NCBI GenBank assembly: GCA_958298945.1
Contig: CATQJD010000111.1
Coordinates: 1,922,001-1,986,000, forward strand
From: Atherix ibis
Taxonomy: Eukaryota > Arthropoda > Insecta > Diptera > Athericidae
Length of the DNA stretch: 64,000 bases
Direction of reading: 5' to 3'
Position numbers and translations under genes: made by a program. Shown here in pieces: positions 1-13,550 of the stretch. The notes beneath the pieces are model-generated. The model saw only the letters and a list, made by a program, of their open reading frames with translations. It was not told where the DNA came from and did not search any database. Every line of letters begins with the position of its first letter. Position 1 is the stretch's first letter.

Positions 1-2675
1 TTCATATTCCTCTTAAAGATACTACTTCATATGCCTCTTAAATATACTACTTCATATTCCTCTTAAATATATTACTTCATATTAGTCTTAAATATACTAC
101 TTAATATTCCTTTTATAAATACTACTTCATATTCCTTTTAAACATACTACTTCATATTCCTCTTAAATATACTACTTCATAGTCCTCTTAAACATAATAC
201 TTCATATTCCTCTTAAACATACTACTTCATATTCCACTTAAACATACTACTTCATATTCCTCTTAAACATACTACTTCATTTTCCTCTTAAATATACAAC
301 TTCATATTCCTCTTAAATATACTACTTCATATTCCTCTTAAACATACTACTTCATATTCCTCTTAAATATACTACTTTGTATTCCTCTTAAACATACTAC
401 TTCATATTGCTCATACATATACTACTTCATACTCTTCTTAAACATACTACTTCATATTCCTCCTAAACATGCTATTTCATATTAGTCTTAAATATACTAA
501 TTCATATTCCTCTTAAATATACTACTTCATATTCCTCTTAAATATACTACTTCATATTCTTCTTAAATATACTACTTCATAGTCCTCTTAAATATACTAC
601 TTCATATTCTTCTTACATATACTACTTCATAGTCCTCTTGAATATACTACTTCATATTCCTCTTAAACATATTTCTTCATATTCCTCTTAAATATACTAC
701 TTATTATTCCTCTTAAATATACTACTTCACACTCCTCTTAAATATCTTACTTCGTATTCCTCTTAAACATTATACTTCATATTCTTCTTAAATATACTAC
801 TTCATAGTCCTCTTAAATATACTACTTCATATTCTTCTTACATATACTACTTCATATTCCTCTTAAACATACTTCTTCATATTCCTCTTAAATATACTAC
901 TTCATATTCCTCTGAAACATACAACTTCATATTCCTCTTAAATATACTACTTCATATTCCTCTTAAATATACTACTTCATATTCCTCTTAAATATACTAC
1001 TTCATATTCCTCCTAAACATACGACTTCATATTCCTCTTAAACATACTACTTCATATTCCTCTTAAATATTCTACGTCATATTCCTCTTAAACATTCTAC
1101 TTCATATTCCTCTTAAACATACTACTTCATATCTGTCTTAAATATACTTCTTCATATTCCTCCTAAACATACTACTTCATATTCCTCTTAAACATACTAC
1201 TTCATATTCCTCTTAAACATACTACTTCATATTCCTCTTAAATATACTACTTCATATTCCTCTTAAATATACTACTTCATATTCCTCTTAAACATACTAG
1301 TTCATATTCCTCTTAAACATACTACTTCATATTCCTCTTAAACATACTACTTTATATTCCTCTTAAACATAATACTTCATATTCCTCTTAAATATACTAC
1401 TTCATATTCCTCTTAAATATACTACTGCATATTCCTCTTAAACATACTACTTCATATTCCTCTTAAACATACTACTTCATATTCCTCTTAATCATACTAC
1501 TTCATATTGCCCATAAATATACTACTTCATATTCCTCTTAAATATACTACTTCATATTCCTCTTAAACATAGTACTTCATATTCCTCTTAAATATACTAC
1601 TTTATATTCCTCTTAAACATACTACTTCATATTGCTCATAAATATACTACTTCATATTCCTCTTCAATATAATACTTCCTATTCCTCTTAAATATACTAC
1701 TTCATATTTCTCTTAAACATACTACTTCATATTCCTCTTAAATATGCTACTGCATATTCTACTTAAATATACTACTTCATATTCCTCTTAAACAAACTAC
1801 TTCATATTCCTCTTAAACATACTACTTCATATTCCTCTTAAACATACGACTTTATATTGCTCTTAAACATACTACTTCATATTCCTCTTAAATGTACTAC
1901 TTCATATTCCTCTTAAATATACAACTGCATATCAGTCTTAAATATACTACTTCATATTCCTCTTAAATATACTACTTCATATTCCTCCTAAACATACTAC
2001 TTCATATTCCTCTTAAACATACTACTTCATATTCCTCTTAAATATACTACTTCATATTCCTCTTAAATATACTACTTCATATGCCTCTTAAATATACTAC
2101 TTCATATTCCTCTTAAATATACTACTTCATATTCCTCTTAAATATACTACTTCATATTCCTCCTAAACATACTACTTCATATGCCTCTTAAACATACTAC
2201 TTCATATTCCTCTTAAACATACTACTTCATATTCCTCTTAAATATACTACTTAATATTCCTAATAAATATACTACTTCATATTCCTCTTAAAAATACTAC
2301 TTCATATTCCTCTTAAATGTACTACTTCATATTCCTCTTAAACATACTAATTCATATTTCTCTTAAACATACTACTTCATATTCCTCTTAAACGTACTAC
2401 TTCATATTCCTCTTAAACATACTACTTCATATTCCTCTTAAACAGACTACTTCATATTCCTCTTAAACATACTGCTTCATATTTCTCTTCAACATACTAC
2501 TCCATATCAGTCTCAAATATACTACTTCATATTCTTCTTAAATATACTACTTCATATTCCTCCTAAACATACTACTTCATATTACTCTTAAACATACTAC
2601 TTTATATTCCTCCTGAACATACTACTTCATATTACTCTTAAATATACTACTTCATGTTCCTCTTAAATATACTAC
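1..2675 (+). repeat. Diverged copy of the alpha HOR (about 2.7 kb)
   Basis: The landmark TCTTAAAGAT at 11 recurs at 2,686 (107 units on). It is followed in both places by an ATGCC unit, a TTAG unit and a TTAATATTCC unit, and the last of these is followed by TTTTATAAAT (position 101) or TCTAATAAAT (2,796). The same ordered landmarks occur at 12,961, 16,562 and 21,937, which defines the alpha HOR. This copy carries more private substitutions than the copies at 13-24 kb and lacks about 21 units that are present at 22.1-22.7 kb. The boundary is set by the landmark spacing and is approximate. Confidence 0.75.
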
Positions 2676-3575
2676 TTCATATTCCTCTTAAAGATAGTAC
2701 TTCATATGCCTCTTAAATATACTTCTTTATATTCCTCTTAAATATACTACTTCATATTAGTCTTAAATATACTACTTAATATTCCTCTAATAAATACTAC
2801 ATCATATTCCTCTTAAACATACTACTTCATAATCCTCTTAAATATACTACTTCATATTCCTCTAAAGAATACTACTTCATATTCCTCTTAAATATAATAC
2901 TTCATAGTCCTCTTAAACATAATACTTCATATTCCTCTTAAACATACTACTTCATATTCCTCTTAAATATACTGCTTCATATTCCTCTTAAACATACTAC
3001 TTCATATTCCTCTTAAATATACCACTTTATATTCCTCTTAAACATACTACTTCATATTGCTCATAAAAATACTACTTCATATTCCTCTTAAATATAATAC
3101 TTCCTATTCCTCTTAAATATACTACTTCATATTCCTCTTAAGCATACTACTTCATATTCCTCTTAAACATACTACTTCATATTCCTCCTAAACATACTAC
3201 TTCATATTAGTCTTAAATATACTACTTCATATTCCTCTTAAATATACCACTTCATATTCCTCTTAAACATACCTCTTCATATTCCTCTTATACATACTAC
3301 TTAATATTCCCCTAAAACATACTACTCCTTATTCCTCTTAAACATACTACTTCATATTCCACTTAAACATACTACTTCATATTCCTCTTAAACATACTAC
3401 TTCATTTTTCTCTTAAATATACTACTTCATATTCCTCTTAAATATACTACTTCATATTCCTCGTAAACATACTACTTCATATTCCTCTTAAATAGACTAC
3501 TTTATATTCCTCTTAAACATACTACTTAATATTGCTCATAAATATACTACTTCATATTCCTCTTAAATATAATAC
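2676..3575 (+). repeat. Second, partial alpha HOR copy
   Basis: It starts with the AAAGAT unit at 2,676, the counterpart of position 1. The AGTCC/AATAC landmark pair follows at 2,906, against 181 in the first copy, so two whole units were gained in between (offset 2,675 becomes 2,725). The TGCTCAT unit and the AATATAATACTTCCT pair (3,056-3,120 and again near 3,530-3,580) are also alpha landmarks. Divergence from copy 1 is visibly higher than in the later duplications. Confidence 0.65.
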
Positions 3576-3875
3576 TTCCTATTCCTCTTAAACATACTAC
3601 TTCATATTCCTCTTAAACATACTACTTCATATTCTTCTTAAACATACTACTTTATATTCTTCCTAAACATACTATTTCATATTAGTCTTAAATATACTAC
3701 TTCATATTCCGCTTAAATATACTACTTCATATTCCTCTTAAACATACTACTTCATATTCCTCTTAAACATACTACTTCATATTCTTCTTAAACATACTAC
3801 TTCATATTCTTCCTAAACATACTATTTCATATAAGTCTTAAATATACTACTTCATATTCCGCGTAAATATACTAC
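3576..3875 (+). repeat. Local 6-unit (150-bp) tandem duplication
   Basis: Units at 3,576-3,725 and 3,726-3,875 correspond one to one. Both contain the TTCTTCTT unit, the TTCTTCCTAAAC...CTATTTC pair, a TTAG/TAAG unit and a distinctive CCGC unit (GCTTAAAT in the first copy, GCGTAAAT in the second). Small differences show that the duplication is not brand new. The tract recurs at about 4,826-4,925, one 1,050-bp HOR period further on. Confidence 0.8.
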
Positions 3876-4925
3876 TTCATATTCCTCTTAAACATACCTC
3901 TTCATATTCCTCTTACACATACTGCTTCATATTCCCCTTAAACATACTACTTCATATTCCTCTTAAACATACTACTTCATATTCCTCTTAAATATACTAC
4001 TTTATATTCCTCTTAAATATACTACTTCATATTCTTCTTAAATATACTACTTCATAGTCCTCTTAAATATACTACTTCATATTCTTCTTACATATACTAC
4101 TTCATAGTCCTCTTAAATATACTACTTCATATTCCTCTTAAACATACTACTTCATATTCCTCTTAAATATACTACTTCATATTCCTCTTAAACATACTTC
4201 TTCATATTCCTCTTAAATATACTACTTCATATTCCTCTTAAACATACAACTTCAAATACATCTTAAATATACTACTTCATATTCCACTTAAATATACTAC
4301 TTCTCATTCCTCTTAAACATCTTACTTCATATTCCTCTTAAACATTATACTTCATATTCCTCCTAAATATACTACTTCATATTCCTCTTAAATATACAAA
4401 TTCATATTCCTCTTAAATATTCTACTTCATATTCCTCTTAAACATACTACTTCATATTCCTCTTAAACATACTACTTCATATTCTTCTTAAACATACTAC
4501 TTCATATTCCTCTTAAACATACAACTTCATATTCCTCTTAAACATACTACTTCATATTTGTCTTAAACATTCTACGTCATATTCCTCTTAAACATTCTAC
4601 TTCACATTCCTCTTAAACATACTACTTCATATCAGTCTTAAATATACTACTTCATATTCCTCCTAAGCATACTACTTCATATTCCTCTTAAACACACTAC
4701 TTCTAATTCCTCTTAAACATACTACTTCATATTCCTCTTAAATATACTACTTCATATTCCTCTTAAATATACTACTTCATATTCCTCTTAAACATATTAG
4801 TTCATATTCCTCTTAAACATACTACTTCATATTCTTCTTAAACATACTACTTCATATTCTTCCTAAACATACTATTTCATATTAGTCTTAAATATACTAC
4901 TTCATATTGCGCTTAAATATACTAT
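3876..4925 (+). repeat. 42-unit HOR, copy A (1,050 bp)
   Basis: It begins with the diagnostic unit ending ACCTC (3,896), followed by TTACACATACTGC and CCCCTT units. The next ACCTC is at 4,946, exactly 1,050 bp on. The internal landmark TTTGTCTTAAAC...TCTACGTC is at 4,551. Compared with copies B-D, this copy carries seven extra units (175 bp) containing the CATATTAG and TTCTTCCTAAAC units, between the AATTCC unit near 4,701 and the next ACCTC. Confidence 0.9.
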
Positions 4926-5800
4926 TTCATATTCCTCTTAAACATACCTCTTCATATTCCTCTTACACATACTGCTTCATATTCCCCTTAAACATACTAC
5001 TTCATATTCCTCTTAAACATACTACTTCATATTCCTCTTAAATATTCTACTTCATATTCCTCTTAAATATACTACTTCATATTCTTCTTAAATATACTAC
5101 TTCATAGTCCTCTTAAATATACTACTTCATATTCTTCTTACATATACTACTTCATAGTCCTCTTAAATATACTACTTCATATTCCTCTTAAACATACTAC
5201 TTCATATTCCTCTTAAATATACTACTTCATATTCCTCTTTAACATACTTCTTCATATTTCTCTTAAATATACTACTTCATATTCCTCTTAAACATACAAC
5301 TTCAAATTCCTCTTAAATATACTACTTCATATTCCTCTTAAATATACTACTTCACATTCCTCTTAAACATCTTACTTCATATTCCTCATAAACATTATAC
5401 TTCATATTCCTCTTAAATATACTACTTCATATTCCTCTTAAATATACAAATTCATATTCCTCTTAAATATTCTACTTCATATTCCTCTTAAACATACTAC
5501 TTCATATTCCTCTTAAACATACTACTTCATATTCTTCTTAAACATACTACTTCATATTCCTCTTAAACATACAACTTCATATTCCTCTTAAACATACTAC
5601 TTCATATTTGTCTTAAACATTCTACGTCATATTCCTCTTAAACATTCTACTTCATATTCCTCTTAAACATACTACTTCATATCAGTCTTAAATATACTAC
5701 TTCATATTCCTCCTAAGCATACTACTTCATATTTCTCTTAAACATACTACTTCTAATTCCTCTTAAACATACTACTTCATATTCCTCTTAAATATACTAC
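4926..5800 (+). repeat. 35-unit HOR, copy B (875 bp)
   Basis: It runs from ACCTC at 4,946 to ACCTC at 5,821, exactly 875 bp. The TTTGTCTT landmark at 5,601 lies at the same internal position as in copy A. The order of variant monomers is the same as in copy A (AGTCC, TTACAT, TTTAACATACTTC, TTCAAATTCC, TTCACATTCC, CATCTTAC, CATTATAC, ATACAAA, then the TCTACGTC unit) except for the missing seven-unit tail. Confidence 0.9.
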
Positions 5801-6673
5801 TTCATATTCCTCTTAAACATACCTCTTCATATTCCTCTTACACATACTGCTTCATATTCCCCTTAAACATACTACTTCATATTCCTCTTAAACATACTAC
5901 TTCATATTCCTCTTAAATATTCTACTTCATATTCCTCTTAAGTATACTACTTCATATTCTTCTTAAATATACTACTTCATAGTCCTCTTAAATATACTAC
6001 TTCATATTCTTCTTACATATACTACTTCATAGTCCTCTTAAATATACTACTTCATATTCCTCTTAAACATACTACTTCATATTCCTCTTAAATATACTAC
6101 TTCATATTCCTCTTTAACATACTTCTTCATATTTCTCTTAAATATACTACTTCATATTCCTCTTAAACATACAACTTCAAATTCCTCTTAAATACTACTT
6201 CATATTCCTCTTAAATATACTACTTCACATTCCTCTTAAACATCTTACTTCATATTCCTCTTAAACATTATACTTCATATTCCTCTTAAATATACTACTT
6301 CATATTCCTCTTAAATATACAAATTCATATTCCTCTTAAATATTCTACTTCATATTCCTCTTAAACATACTACTTCATATTCCTCTTAAACATACTACTT
6401 CATATTCTTCTTAAACATACTACTTCATATTCCTCTTAAACATACAACTTCATATTCCTCTTAAACATACTACTTCATATTTGTCTTAAACATTCTACGT
6501 CATATTCCTCTTAAACATTCTACTTCATATTCCTCTTAAACATACTACTTCATATCAGTCTTAAATATACTACTTCATATTCCTCCTAAGCATACTACTT
6601 CATATTTCTCTTAAACATACTACTTCTAATTCCTCTTAAACATACTACTTCATATTCCTCTTAAATATACTAC
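5801..6673 (+). repeat. 35-unit HOR, copy C (873 bp)
   Basis: Same variant order as copy B, with ACCTC at 5,821 and again at 6,694. The copy is 2 bp short of 875 because one monomer at 6,176 has lost two bases. It also has a private AGTATAC change near 5,941. The TTTGTCTT landmark is at 6,474. Confidence 0.9.
6176..6198 (+). repeat. 23-bp monomer (2-bp deletion)
   Basis: AAATATACTAC is shortened to AAATACTAC in a TTCAAATTCC-type unit. The corresponding units in copies B and D are full length, so this deletion is private to copy C and arose after that copy formed. It moves the array register from 1 to 24 (mod 25). Confidence 0.93.
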
Positions 6674-7573
6674 TTCATATTCCTCTTAAACATACCTCTT
6701 CATATTCCTCTTACACATACTGCTTCATATTCCCCTTAAACATACTACTTCATATTCCTCTTAAACATACTACTTCATATTCCTCTTAAATATTCTACTT
6801 CATATTCCTCTTAAATATACTACTTCATATTCTTCTTAAATATACTACTTCATAGTCCTCTTAAATATACTACTTCATATTCTTCTTACATATACTACTT
6901 CATAGTCCTCTTAAATATACTACTTCATATTCCTCTTAAACATACTACTTCATATTCCTCTTAAATATACTACTTCATATTCCTCTTTAACATACTTCTT
7001 CATATTTCTCTTAAATATACTACTTCATATTCCTCTTAAACATACAACTTCAAATTCCTCTTAAATATACTACTTCATATTCCTCTTAAATATACTACTT
7101 CACATTCCTCTTAAACATCTTACTTCATATTCCTCTTAAACATTATACTTCATATTCCTCTTAAATATACTACTTCATATTCCTCTTAAATATACAAATT
7201 CATATTCCTCTTAAATATTCTTGTTCATATTCCTCTTAAACATACTACTTCATATTCCTCTTAGACATACTACTTCATATTCTTCTTAAACATACTACTT
7301 CATATTCCTCTTAAACATACAACTTCATATTCCTCTTAAACATACTACTTCATATTTGTCTTAAACATTCTACGTCATATTCCTCTTAAACATTCTACTT
7401 CATATTCCTCTTAAACATACTACTTCATATCAGTCTTAAATATACTACTTCATATTCCTCCTAAGCATACTACTTCATATTTCTCTTAAACATACTACTT
7501 CTAATTCCTCTTAAACATACTACTTCATATTCCTCTTAAATATACTACTTCATATTCCTCTTAAATATACTAC
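6674..7573 (+). repeat. 35-unit HOR, copy D, running into the long-form tail
   Basis: ACCTC is at 6,694 and TTTGTCTT at 7,349, 875 bp after copy C. Instead of a fifth ACCTC, the sequence continues from 7,549 with the units that copy A has (a consensus unit, then a CATATTAG unit at 7,574). Copy D therefore ends like the 42-unit form. A private TATTCTTGTTC change lies near 7,220. Confidence 0.85.
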
Positions 7574-8749
7574 TTCATATTCCTCTTAAGCATATTAGTT
7601 CATATTCCTCTTAAACATACTACTTTATATTCCTCTTAAACATACTACTTTATATTCCTCTTAAATATACTACTTCATATTCCTCTTAAATATACTACTG
7701 CATATTCCTCTTAAACATACTACTTCATATTCCTCTTAAACATACTACTTCATATTCCTCTTAAACATACTACTTCATATTCCTCTTAAGCATACTACTT
7801 CATATTCCTCTTAAACATTCTACTTCATATTCCTCTTAAACATACTACTTCATATTCCTCTTAAATATACTACTTTATATCAGTCTTAAATATACTACTT
7901 TATATTCCTCTTAAATATACTACTTCATATTCCTCCTAAACATACTACTTCATATTCCTCTTAAACATACTACTTCATATTCCTCTTAAACATACTACTT
8001 CATATTCCTCTTAGTATATACTAATTCATAATGCTCTTAAATATACTACTTCATATTCCTCTTAAATCTACTACTTTATATTCGTCTTAAATGTACTACT
8101 TCATATGCCCCTTAAATATACTACTTCATATTCCTCTTAAATATACTACTTCATATTCCTCTTAAATATACTACTTCATATTCCTCCTAAACATACTACT
8201 TCATATTCCTCTTAAGCATACTACTTCATATTCCTCTTAAACATACTACTTCATATTCCTCTTAAATATACTACTTAATACTCCTCTTAAATATACTACT
8301 TCATATTCCTCTTAATTATACTACTGCATATTTTTCTTAAATATACTACTTCATATTCCTCTTAAACATACTAATTCATATTTCTCTTAAACATACTACT
8401 TCATATTCCTCTTAAACATACTACTTCATATTCCTCTTAAACATACTACATCATATCAGTCTTAAATATACTACTTCATATTCCTCTTAAATATACAACT
8501 TTATAATCCTACTAAACATTATACTTCATATTACCCTTAAGCATACTACTTTATATTCCTCTTGAACATACTACTTCATATTCCTCTTAAATATACTACT
8601 TCATGTTCCTCTTAAATATTCTACTTCATATTCCTCTTAAAAATACTACTTCATATGCCTCTTAATTATACTACTTCATATTAGTCTTAAATATACTACT
8701 TCATATTCCTCTTATATATACTACTTCATATTTCTCTTAAACATACTAC
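7574..8749 (+). repeat. Mosaic satellite block, parent of 9.6-11.8 kb segments
   Basis: The landmarks CATATTAG, ATACTACTGC, TTTATATCAGTC, the 26-bp unit at 7,999, AATCTACTACTTTATATTCGTC and ATGCCCC appear in order. The same order recurs about 2,025 bp later (AATCTACTAC at 8,065 and 10,091), and part of it again at 11,191. A distinctive stretch at 8,505-8,590 (CAACTTTAT, TTACCCTTAAGC, CTTGAAC) recurs near 11,625-11,715. The block looks like an older source of the 3.6-kb duplicated segment that follows. Confidence 0.65.
7999..8024 (+). repeat. 26-bp monomer (+1), TTAGTATATACTAA form
   Basis: An extra base lies in the TTAAATATAC part, giving CTTAGTATATACTAA. Six other units in the window share the same +1 structure but read CTTAATATATACTAA, so this one carries an extra A-to-G change or keeps an older state. 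Confidence 0.9.
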
Positions 8750-9624
8750 TTCATATTCCTCTTAAACATACTACTTCATATTCCTCTCAAATATACTACT
8801 TCATATTCCTCTTAAATATACTACTTCATATTGTTCTTAAATATACTACTTCATAGTCCTCTTAAATATACTACTTCATATTCTTCTTACATATACTACT
8901 TCATAGTCCTCTTAAATATACTACTTCATATTCCTCTTAAACATACTACTTCATATTCCTCTTAAATATACTACTTCATATTCCTCTTAAACATACTTTT
9001 TCATATTCCTCTTAAATATACTACTTCATATTCCTCTTAAACATACAACTTCAAATTCCTCTTAAATATACTACTTCATATTCCTCTTAAATATACTACT
9101 TCACATTCCTCTTAAACATCTTACTTCATATTCCTCTTAAACATTATACTTCATATTCCTCTTAAATATACTACTTCATATTCCTCTTAAATATACAAAT
9201 TCATATTCCTCTTAAATATTCTACTTCATATTCCTCTTAAACATACTACTTCATATTCCTCTTAAACATACTACTTCATATTCTTCTTAAACATACTACT
9301 TCATATTCCTCTTAAACATACAACTTCATATTCCTCTTAAACATACTACTTCATATTTGTCTTAAACATCCTACGTCATATTCCTCTTAAATATTCTACT
9401 TCATATTCCTCTTAAACATACTACTTCATATCAGTCTTAAATATACTACTTCATATTCCTCCTAAGCATACTACTTCATATTCCTCTTAAACATACTACT
9501 TCTAATTCCTCTTAAACATACTACTTCATATTCCTCTTAAATATACTACTTCATATTCCTCTTAAATATACTACTTCATATTCCTCTTAAACATATTAGT
9601 TCATATTCCTCTTAAACATACTAC
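8750..9624 (+). repeat. Displaced 875-bp copy of the 35/42-unit HOR
   Basis: Units match 3,951-4,825 of HOR copy A at an offset of 4,799 bp. The series includes TTGTTCTT, AGTCC, TTACAT, TTCAAATTCC, CATCTTAC, CATTATAC, ATACAAA, TTTGTCTTAAAC (9,350) and the CATATTAG unit (about 9,575). It includes CATATTAG, so it derives from the long form. The matching tract is also 35 units long. It is separated from the tandem copies by about 1.2 kb of other HOR sequence, which implies a block transposition or excision of intervening copies. Ends are judged by eye. Confidence 0.8.
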
Positions 9625-9949
9625 TTCATATTCCTCTTAAACATACTACTTTATATTCCTCTTAAACATACTACTTTATATTCCTCTTAAATATACTACT
9701 TCATATTCTTCTTAAATATACTACTGCATATTCCTCTTAAACATACTACTTCATATTCCTCTTAAACATACTACTTCATATTCCTCTTAAACATACTACT
9801 TCATATTCCTCTTAAACATACTACTTCATATTCCTCTTAAACATTCTACTTCATATTCCTCTTAAACATACTACTTCATATTCCTCTTAAACATACTACT
9901 TCATATCAGTCTTAAATATACTACTTTATATTCCTCTTAAATATACTAC
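9625..9949 (+). repeat. Short junction tract before the 3.6-kb duplication
   Basis: Ordinary monomers with TTTATATTCC, ACTACTGC and TTTATATTCC/ATCAG variants. They repeat the series at 7,600-7,930 about 2,025 bp earlier. Nothing other than satellite is visible. Confidence 0.7.
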
Positions 9950-10024
9950 TTCATATTCCTCCTAAACATACTACTTCATATTCCTCTTAAACATACTACT
10001 TCATATTCCTCTTAAACATACTAC

Positions 10025-10050
10025 TTCATATTCCTCTTAATATATACTAA
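10025..10050 (+). repeat. 26-bp monomer (+1)
   Basis: CTTAATATATACTAA replaces CTTAAATATACTAC. It sits at the start of 3,601-bp copy 1 and moves the register from 0 to 1 (mod 25). Confidence 0.93.
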
Positions 10051-10575
10051 TTCATATTGCTCTTAAATATGCTACTTCATATTCCTCTTAAATCTACTAC
10101 TTTATATTCTTCTTAAATGTACTACTTCATATGCCCCTTAAATATACTACTTCATATTCCTCTTAAATATACTACTTCATATTCCTCTTAAATATACTAC
10201 TTCATATTCCTCCTAAGCATACTACTTCATATTCCTCTTAAGCATACTACTTCATATTCCTCTTAAACATACTACTTCATATTCCTCTTAAATATACTAC
10301 TTAATATTCCTCTTAAATATACTACTTCATATTCCTCTTAAATATACTACTGCATATTCCTCTTAAATATACTACTTCATATTCCTCTTAAACATACTAA
10401 TTCATATTTCTCTTAAACATACTACTTCATATTCCTCTTAAACATACTACTTCATATTCCTCTTGAACATACTCCTTCATATTCCTCTTAAATATACTAC
10501 TTCATGTTCCTCTTAAATATTCTACTTCATATTCCTCTTATATATACTACTTCATATTCCTCTTAAACATACTAC

Positions 10576-12240
10576 TTCATAATCCCCTTAAATATACTAC
10601 TTCATATTCCTCTTAAACATACTACTTCATATTCCTCTTAAACATACTACTTCATATTCCTCTTAAACATACTACTTCTTTTTCCTCTTAAATATACTAC
10701 TTCATATTTCTCTTAAATATACTACTTCATATTCCTCTTAAACATACTACTTCATATTCCTCTTAATTATACTACTTCATATTCCTCTTAAACATTCTAC
10801 TTCATATTCCTCTTAAACATACTACTTCATATTCCTCTTAAACATACTACTTCATATCAGTCTTAAATATACTACTTCATATTCCTCTTAAATATACTAC
10901 TTCATATTCCTCCTAAACATACTACTTCATATTCCTCTTAAACATACTACTTCATATTCCTCTTAAACATACTACTTCATATTCCTCTTAAACATACTAC
11001 TTCATATTCCTCTTAAACATACTACTTTATATTCCTCTTAAACATACTACTTCATATTCCTCTTAAACATACTAATTCATATTTCTCTTAAACATACTAC
11101 TTCATATTCCTCTTAAACATACTACTTCATATTCCTCTTAAACATACTACATCATATCAGTCTTAAATATACTACTTCATATTCCTCTTAAATCTACTAC
11201 TTTATATTCGTCTTAAATGTACTACTTCATATGCCCCTTAAATATACTACTTCATATTCCTCTTAAATATACTACTTCATATTCCTCTTAAATATACTAC
11301 TTCATATTCCTCCTAAACATACTACTTCATATTCCTCTTAAGCATACTACTTCATATTCCTCTTAAACATACTACTTCATATTCCTCTTAAATATACTAC
11401 TTAATATTCCTCTTAAATATACTACTTCATATTCCTCTTAAATATACGACTGCATATTCCTCTTAAATATACTACTTCATATTCCTCTTAAACATACTAA
11501 TTCATATTTCTCTTAAACATACTACTTCATATTCCTCTTAAACATACTACTTCATATTCCTCTTAAACATACTACATCATATCAGTCTTAAATATACTAC
11601 TTCATATTCCTCTTAAATATACAACTTTATATTCCTCCTAAACATACTACTTCATATTACCCTTAAGCATACTACTTTATATTCCTCTTGAACATACTAC
11701 TTCATATTCCTCTTAAATATACTACTTCATGTTCCTCTTAAATATTCTACTTCATATTCCTCTTAAAAATACTACTTCATAATCCCCTTAAATATACTAC
11801 TTCATATTCCTCTTAAACATACTACTTCATATTCCTCTTAAACATACTACTTCATATTCCTCTTAAACATACTACTTCTTTTTCCTCTTAAATATACTAC
11901 TTCATATTTCTCTTAAATATACTACTTCATATTCGTCTTAAACATACTACTTCATATTCCTCTTAATTATACTACTTCATATTCCTCTTAAACATTCTAC
12001 TTCATATTCCTCTTAAACATACTACTTCATATTCCTCTTAAACATACTACTTCATATCAGTCTTAAATATACTACTTCATATTCCTCTTAAATATACTAC
12101 TTCATATTCCTCCTAAACATACTACTTCATATTCCTCTTAAACATACTACTTCATATTCCTCTTAAACATACTACTTCATATTCCTCTTAAACATACTAC
12201 TTCATATTCCTCTTAAACATACTACTTTATATTCCTCTTA
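10576..12240 (+). repeat. Internal 1,200-bp offset repeat within the 3.6-kb unit
   Basis: The tract starting AATCCCCTTAAAT at 10,581 reappears at 11,781 with the same TTCTTTTTCC, TTTC, AATTAT, CATTCTAC and TCAG series. The visible difference is TTCCTC against TTCGTC (10,731 and 11,931). The correspondence ends near 11,045/12,245. It shows an earlier round of 48-unit duplication, before the 3,601-bp one. Confidence 0.8.
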
Positions 12241-13550
12241 AACATACAACTTCATATTCCTCTTAAATATACTACTTCATATTCCTCTTAAATATACTAC
12301 TGCATATCAGTCTTAAATATACTACTTCATATTCCTCTAAAATATACGACTTCATATTCCTCCTAAACATACTACTTCATATTCCTCTTAAATATACTAC
12401 TTCATATTCCTCTTAAATATGCTACTTCATATTCCTCCTAAACATACTACTTCATATTCCTCTTAAACATACTACTTCATATTCCTCTTAAACATACTAC
12501 TTCATATTCCTCTTAAATATACTACTTAATATTCCTATTAAATATACTACTTCATATTCCTCTTAAATATACTACTTCATATTCCTCTTAAATGTACTAC
12601 TTCATATTCCTCTTAAACATACTAATTCATATTTCTCTTAAACATTCTACTTCATATTCCTCTTAAACGTACTACTTCATATTCCTCTTAAACATCCTAC
12701 TTCATATTCCTCTTAAACAGACTACTTCATATTCCTCTTAAGCATACTGCTTCATATTTCTCTTAAACATACTACTTCATATCAGTCTCAAATATACTAC
12801 TTCATATTCCTCTTAAATATACTACTTCATTTTCCTCATAAACATACTACTTCATATTACTCTTAAACATACTACTTTATATTCCTCCTGAACATACTAC
12901 TTCATATTCCTCTTAAATATACTACTTCATGTTTCTCTTAAATATACTACTTCATATTCCTCTTAAAGATACTACTTCTTATGCCTCTTAAATATACTAC
13001 TTCATATTCCTCTTAAATATACTACTTCATATTAGTCGTAAATATACTACTTAATATTCCTTTTATAAATACTACTTCATATTCCTCTTAAACATACTAC
13101 TTCATATTCCTCTTAAATATACTACTTCATAGTCCTCTTAAACATAATACTTCATATTCCTCTTAAACATACTACTTCATATTCCTCTTAAATATACTGC
13201 TTCATATTCCTCTTAAACATACTACTTCATATTCCTCTTAAATATACTACTTTATATTCCTCTTAAACATACTACTTCATATTGCTCATAAAAATACTAC
13301 TTCATATTCCTCTTAAATATAATACTTCCTATTCCTCTTAAATATACTACTTCATATTCCTCTTAAACATACTACTTCATATTCCTCTTAAACATACTAC
13401 TACATATTCCTCCTAAACATACTACTTCATATTAGTCTTAAATATACTACTTCATATTCCTCTTAAATATACTACTTCATATTCCTCTTAAACATACCTC
13501 TTCATATTCCTCTTATACATACTACTTCATATTCCCCTTAAACATACTAC

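Larger units (their letters stand above)
9950..13550 (+). repeat. 3,601-bp HOR, copy 1
   Basis: Contains 144 monomers, one of them 26 bp long (10,025). Every landmark recurs 3,601 bp downstream: the 26-mer at 13,626, CTTGAACATACTCC (10,461 and 14,062), AATCCCC (10,581), TTCTTTTTCC, the three TCAG units, and AAAGAT at 12,961 and 16,562. Internally, 10,576-11,040 repeats at 11,776-12,240 (48 units, 1,200 bp), so the unit is itself nested. The right part from about 12,780 is an alpha HOR segment. Confidence 0.92.
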
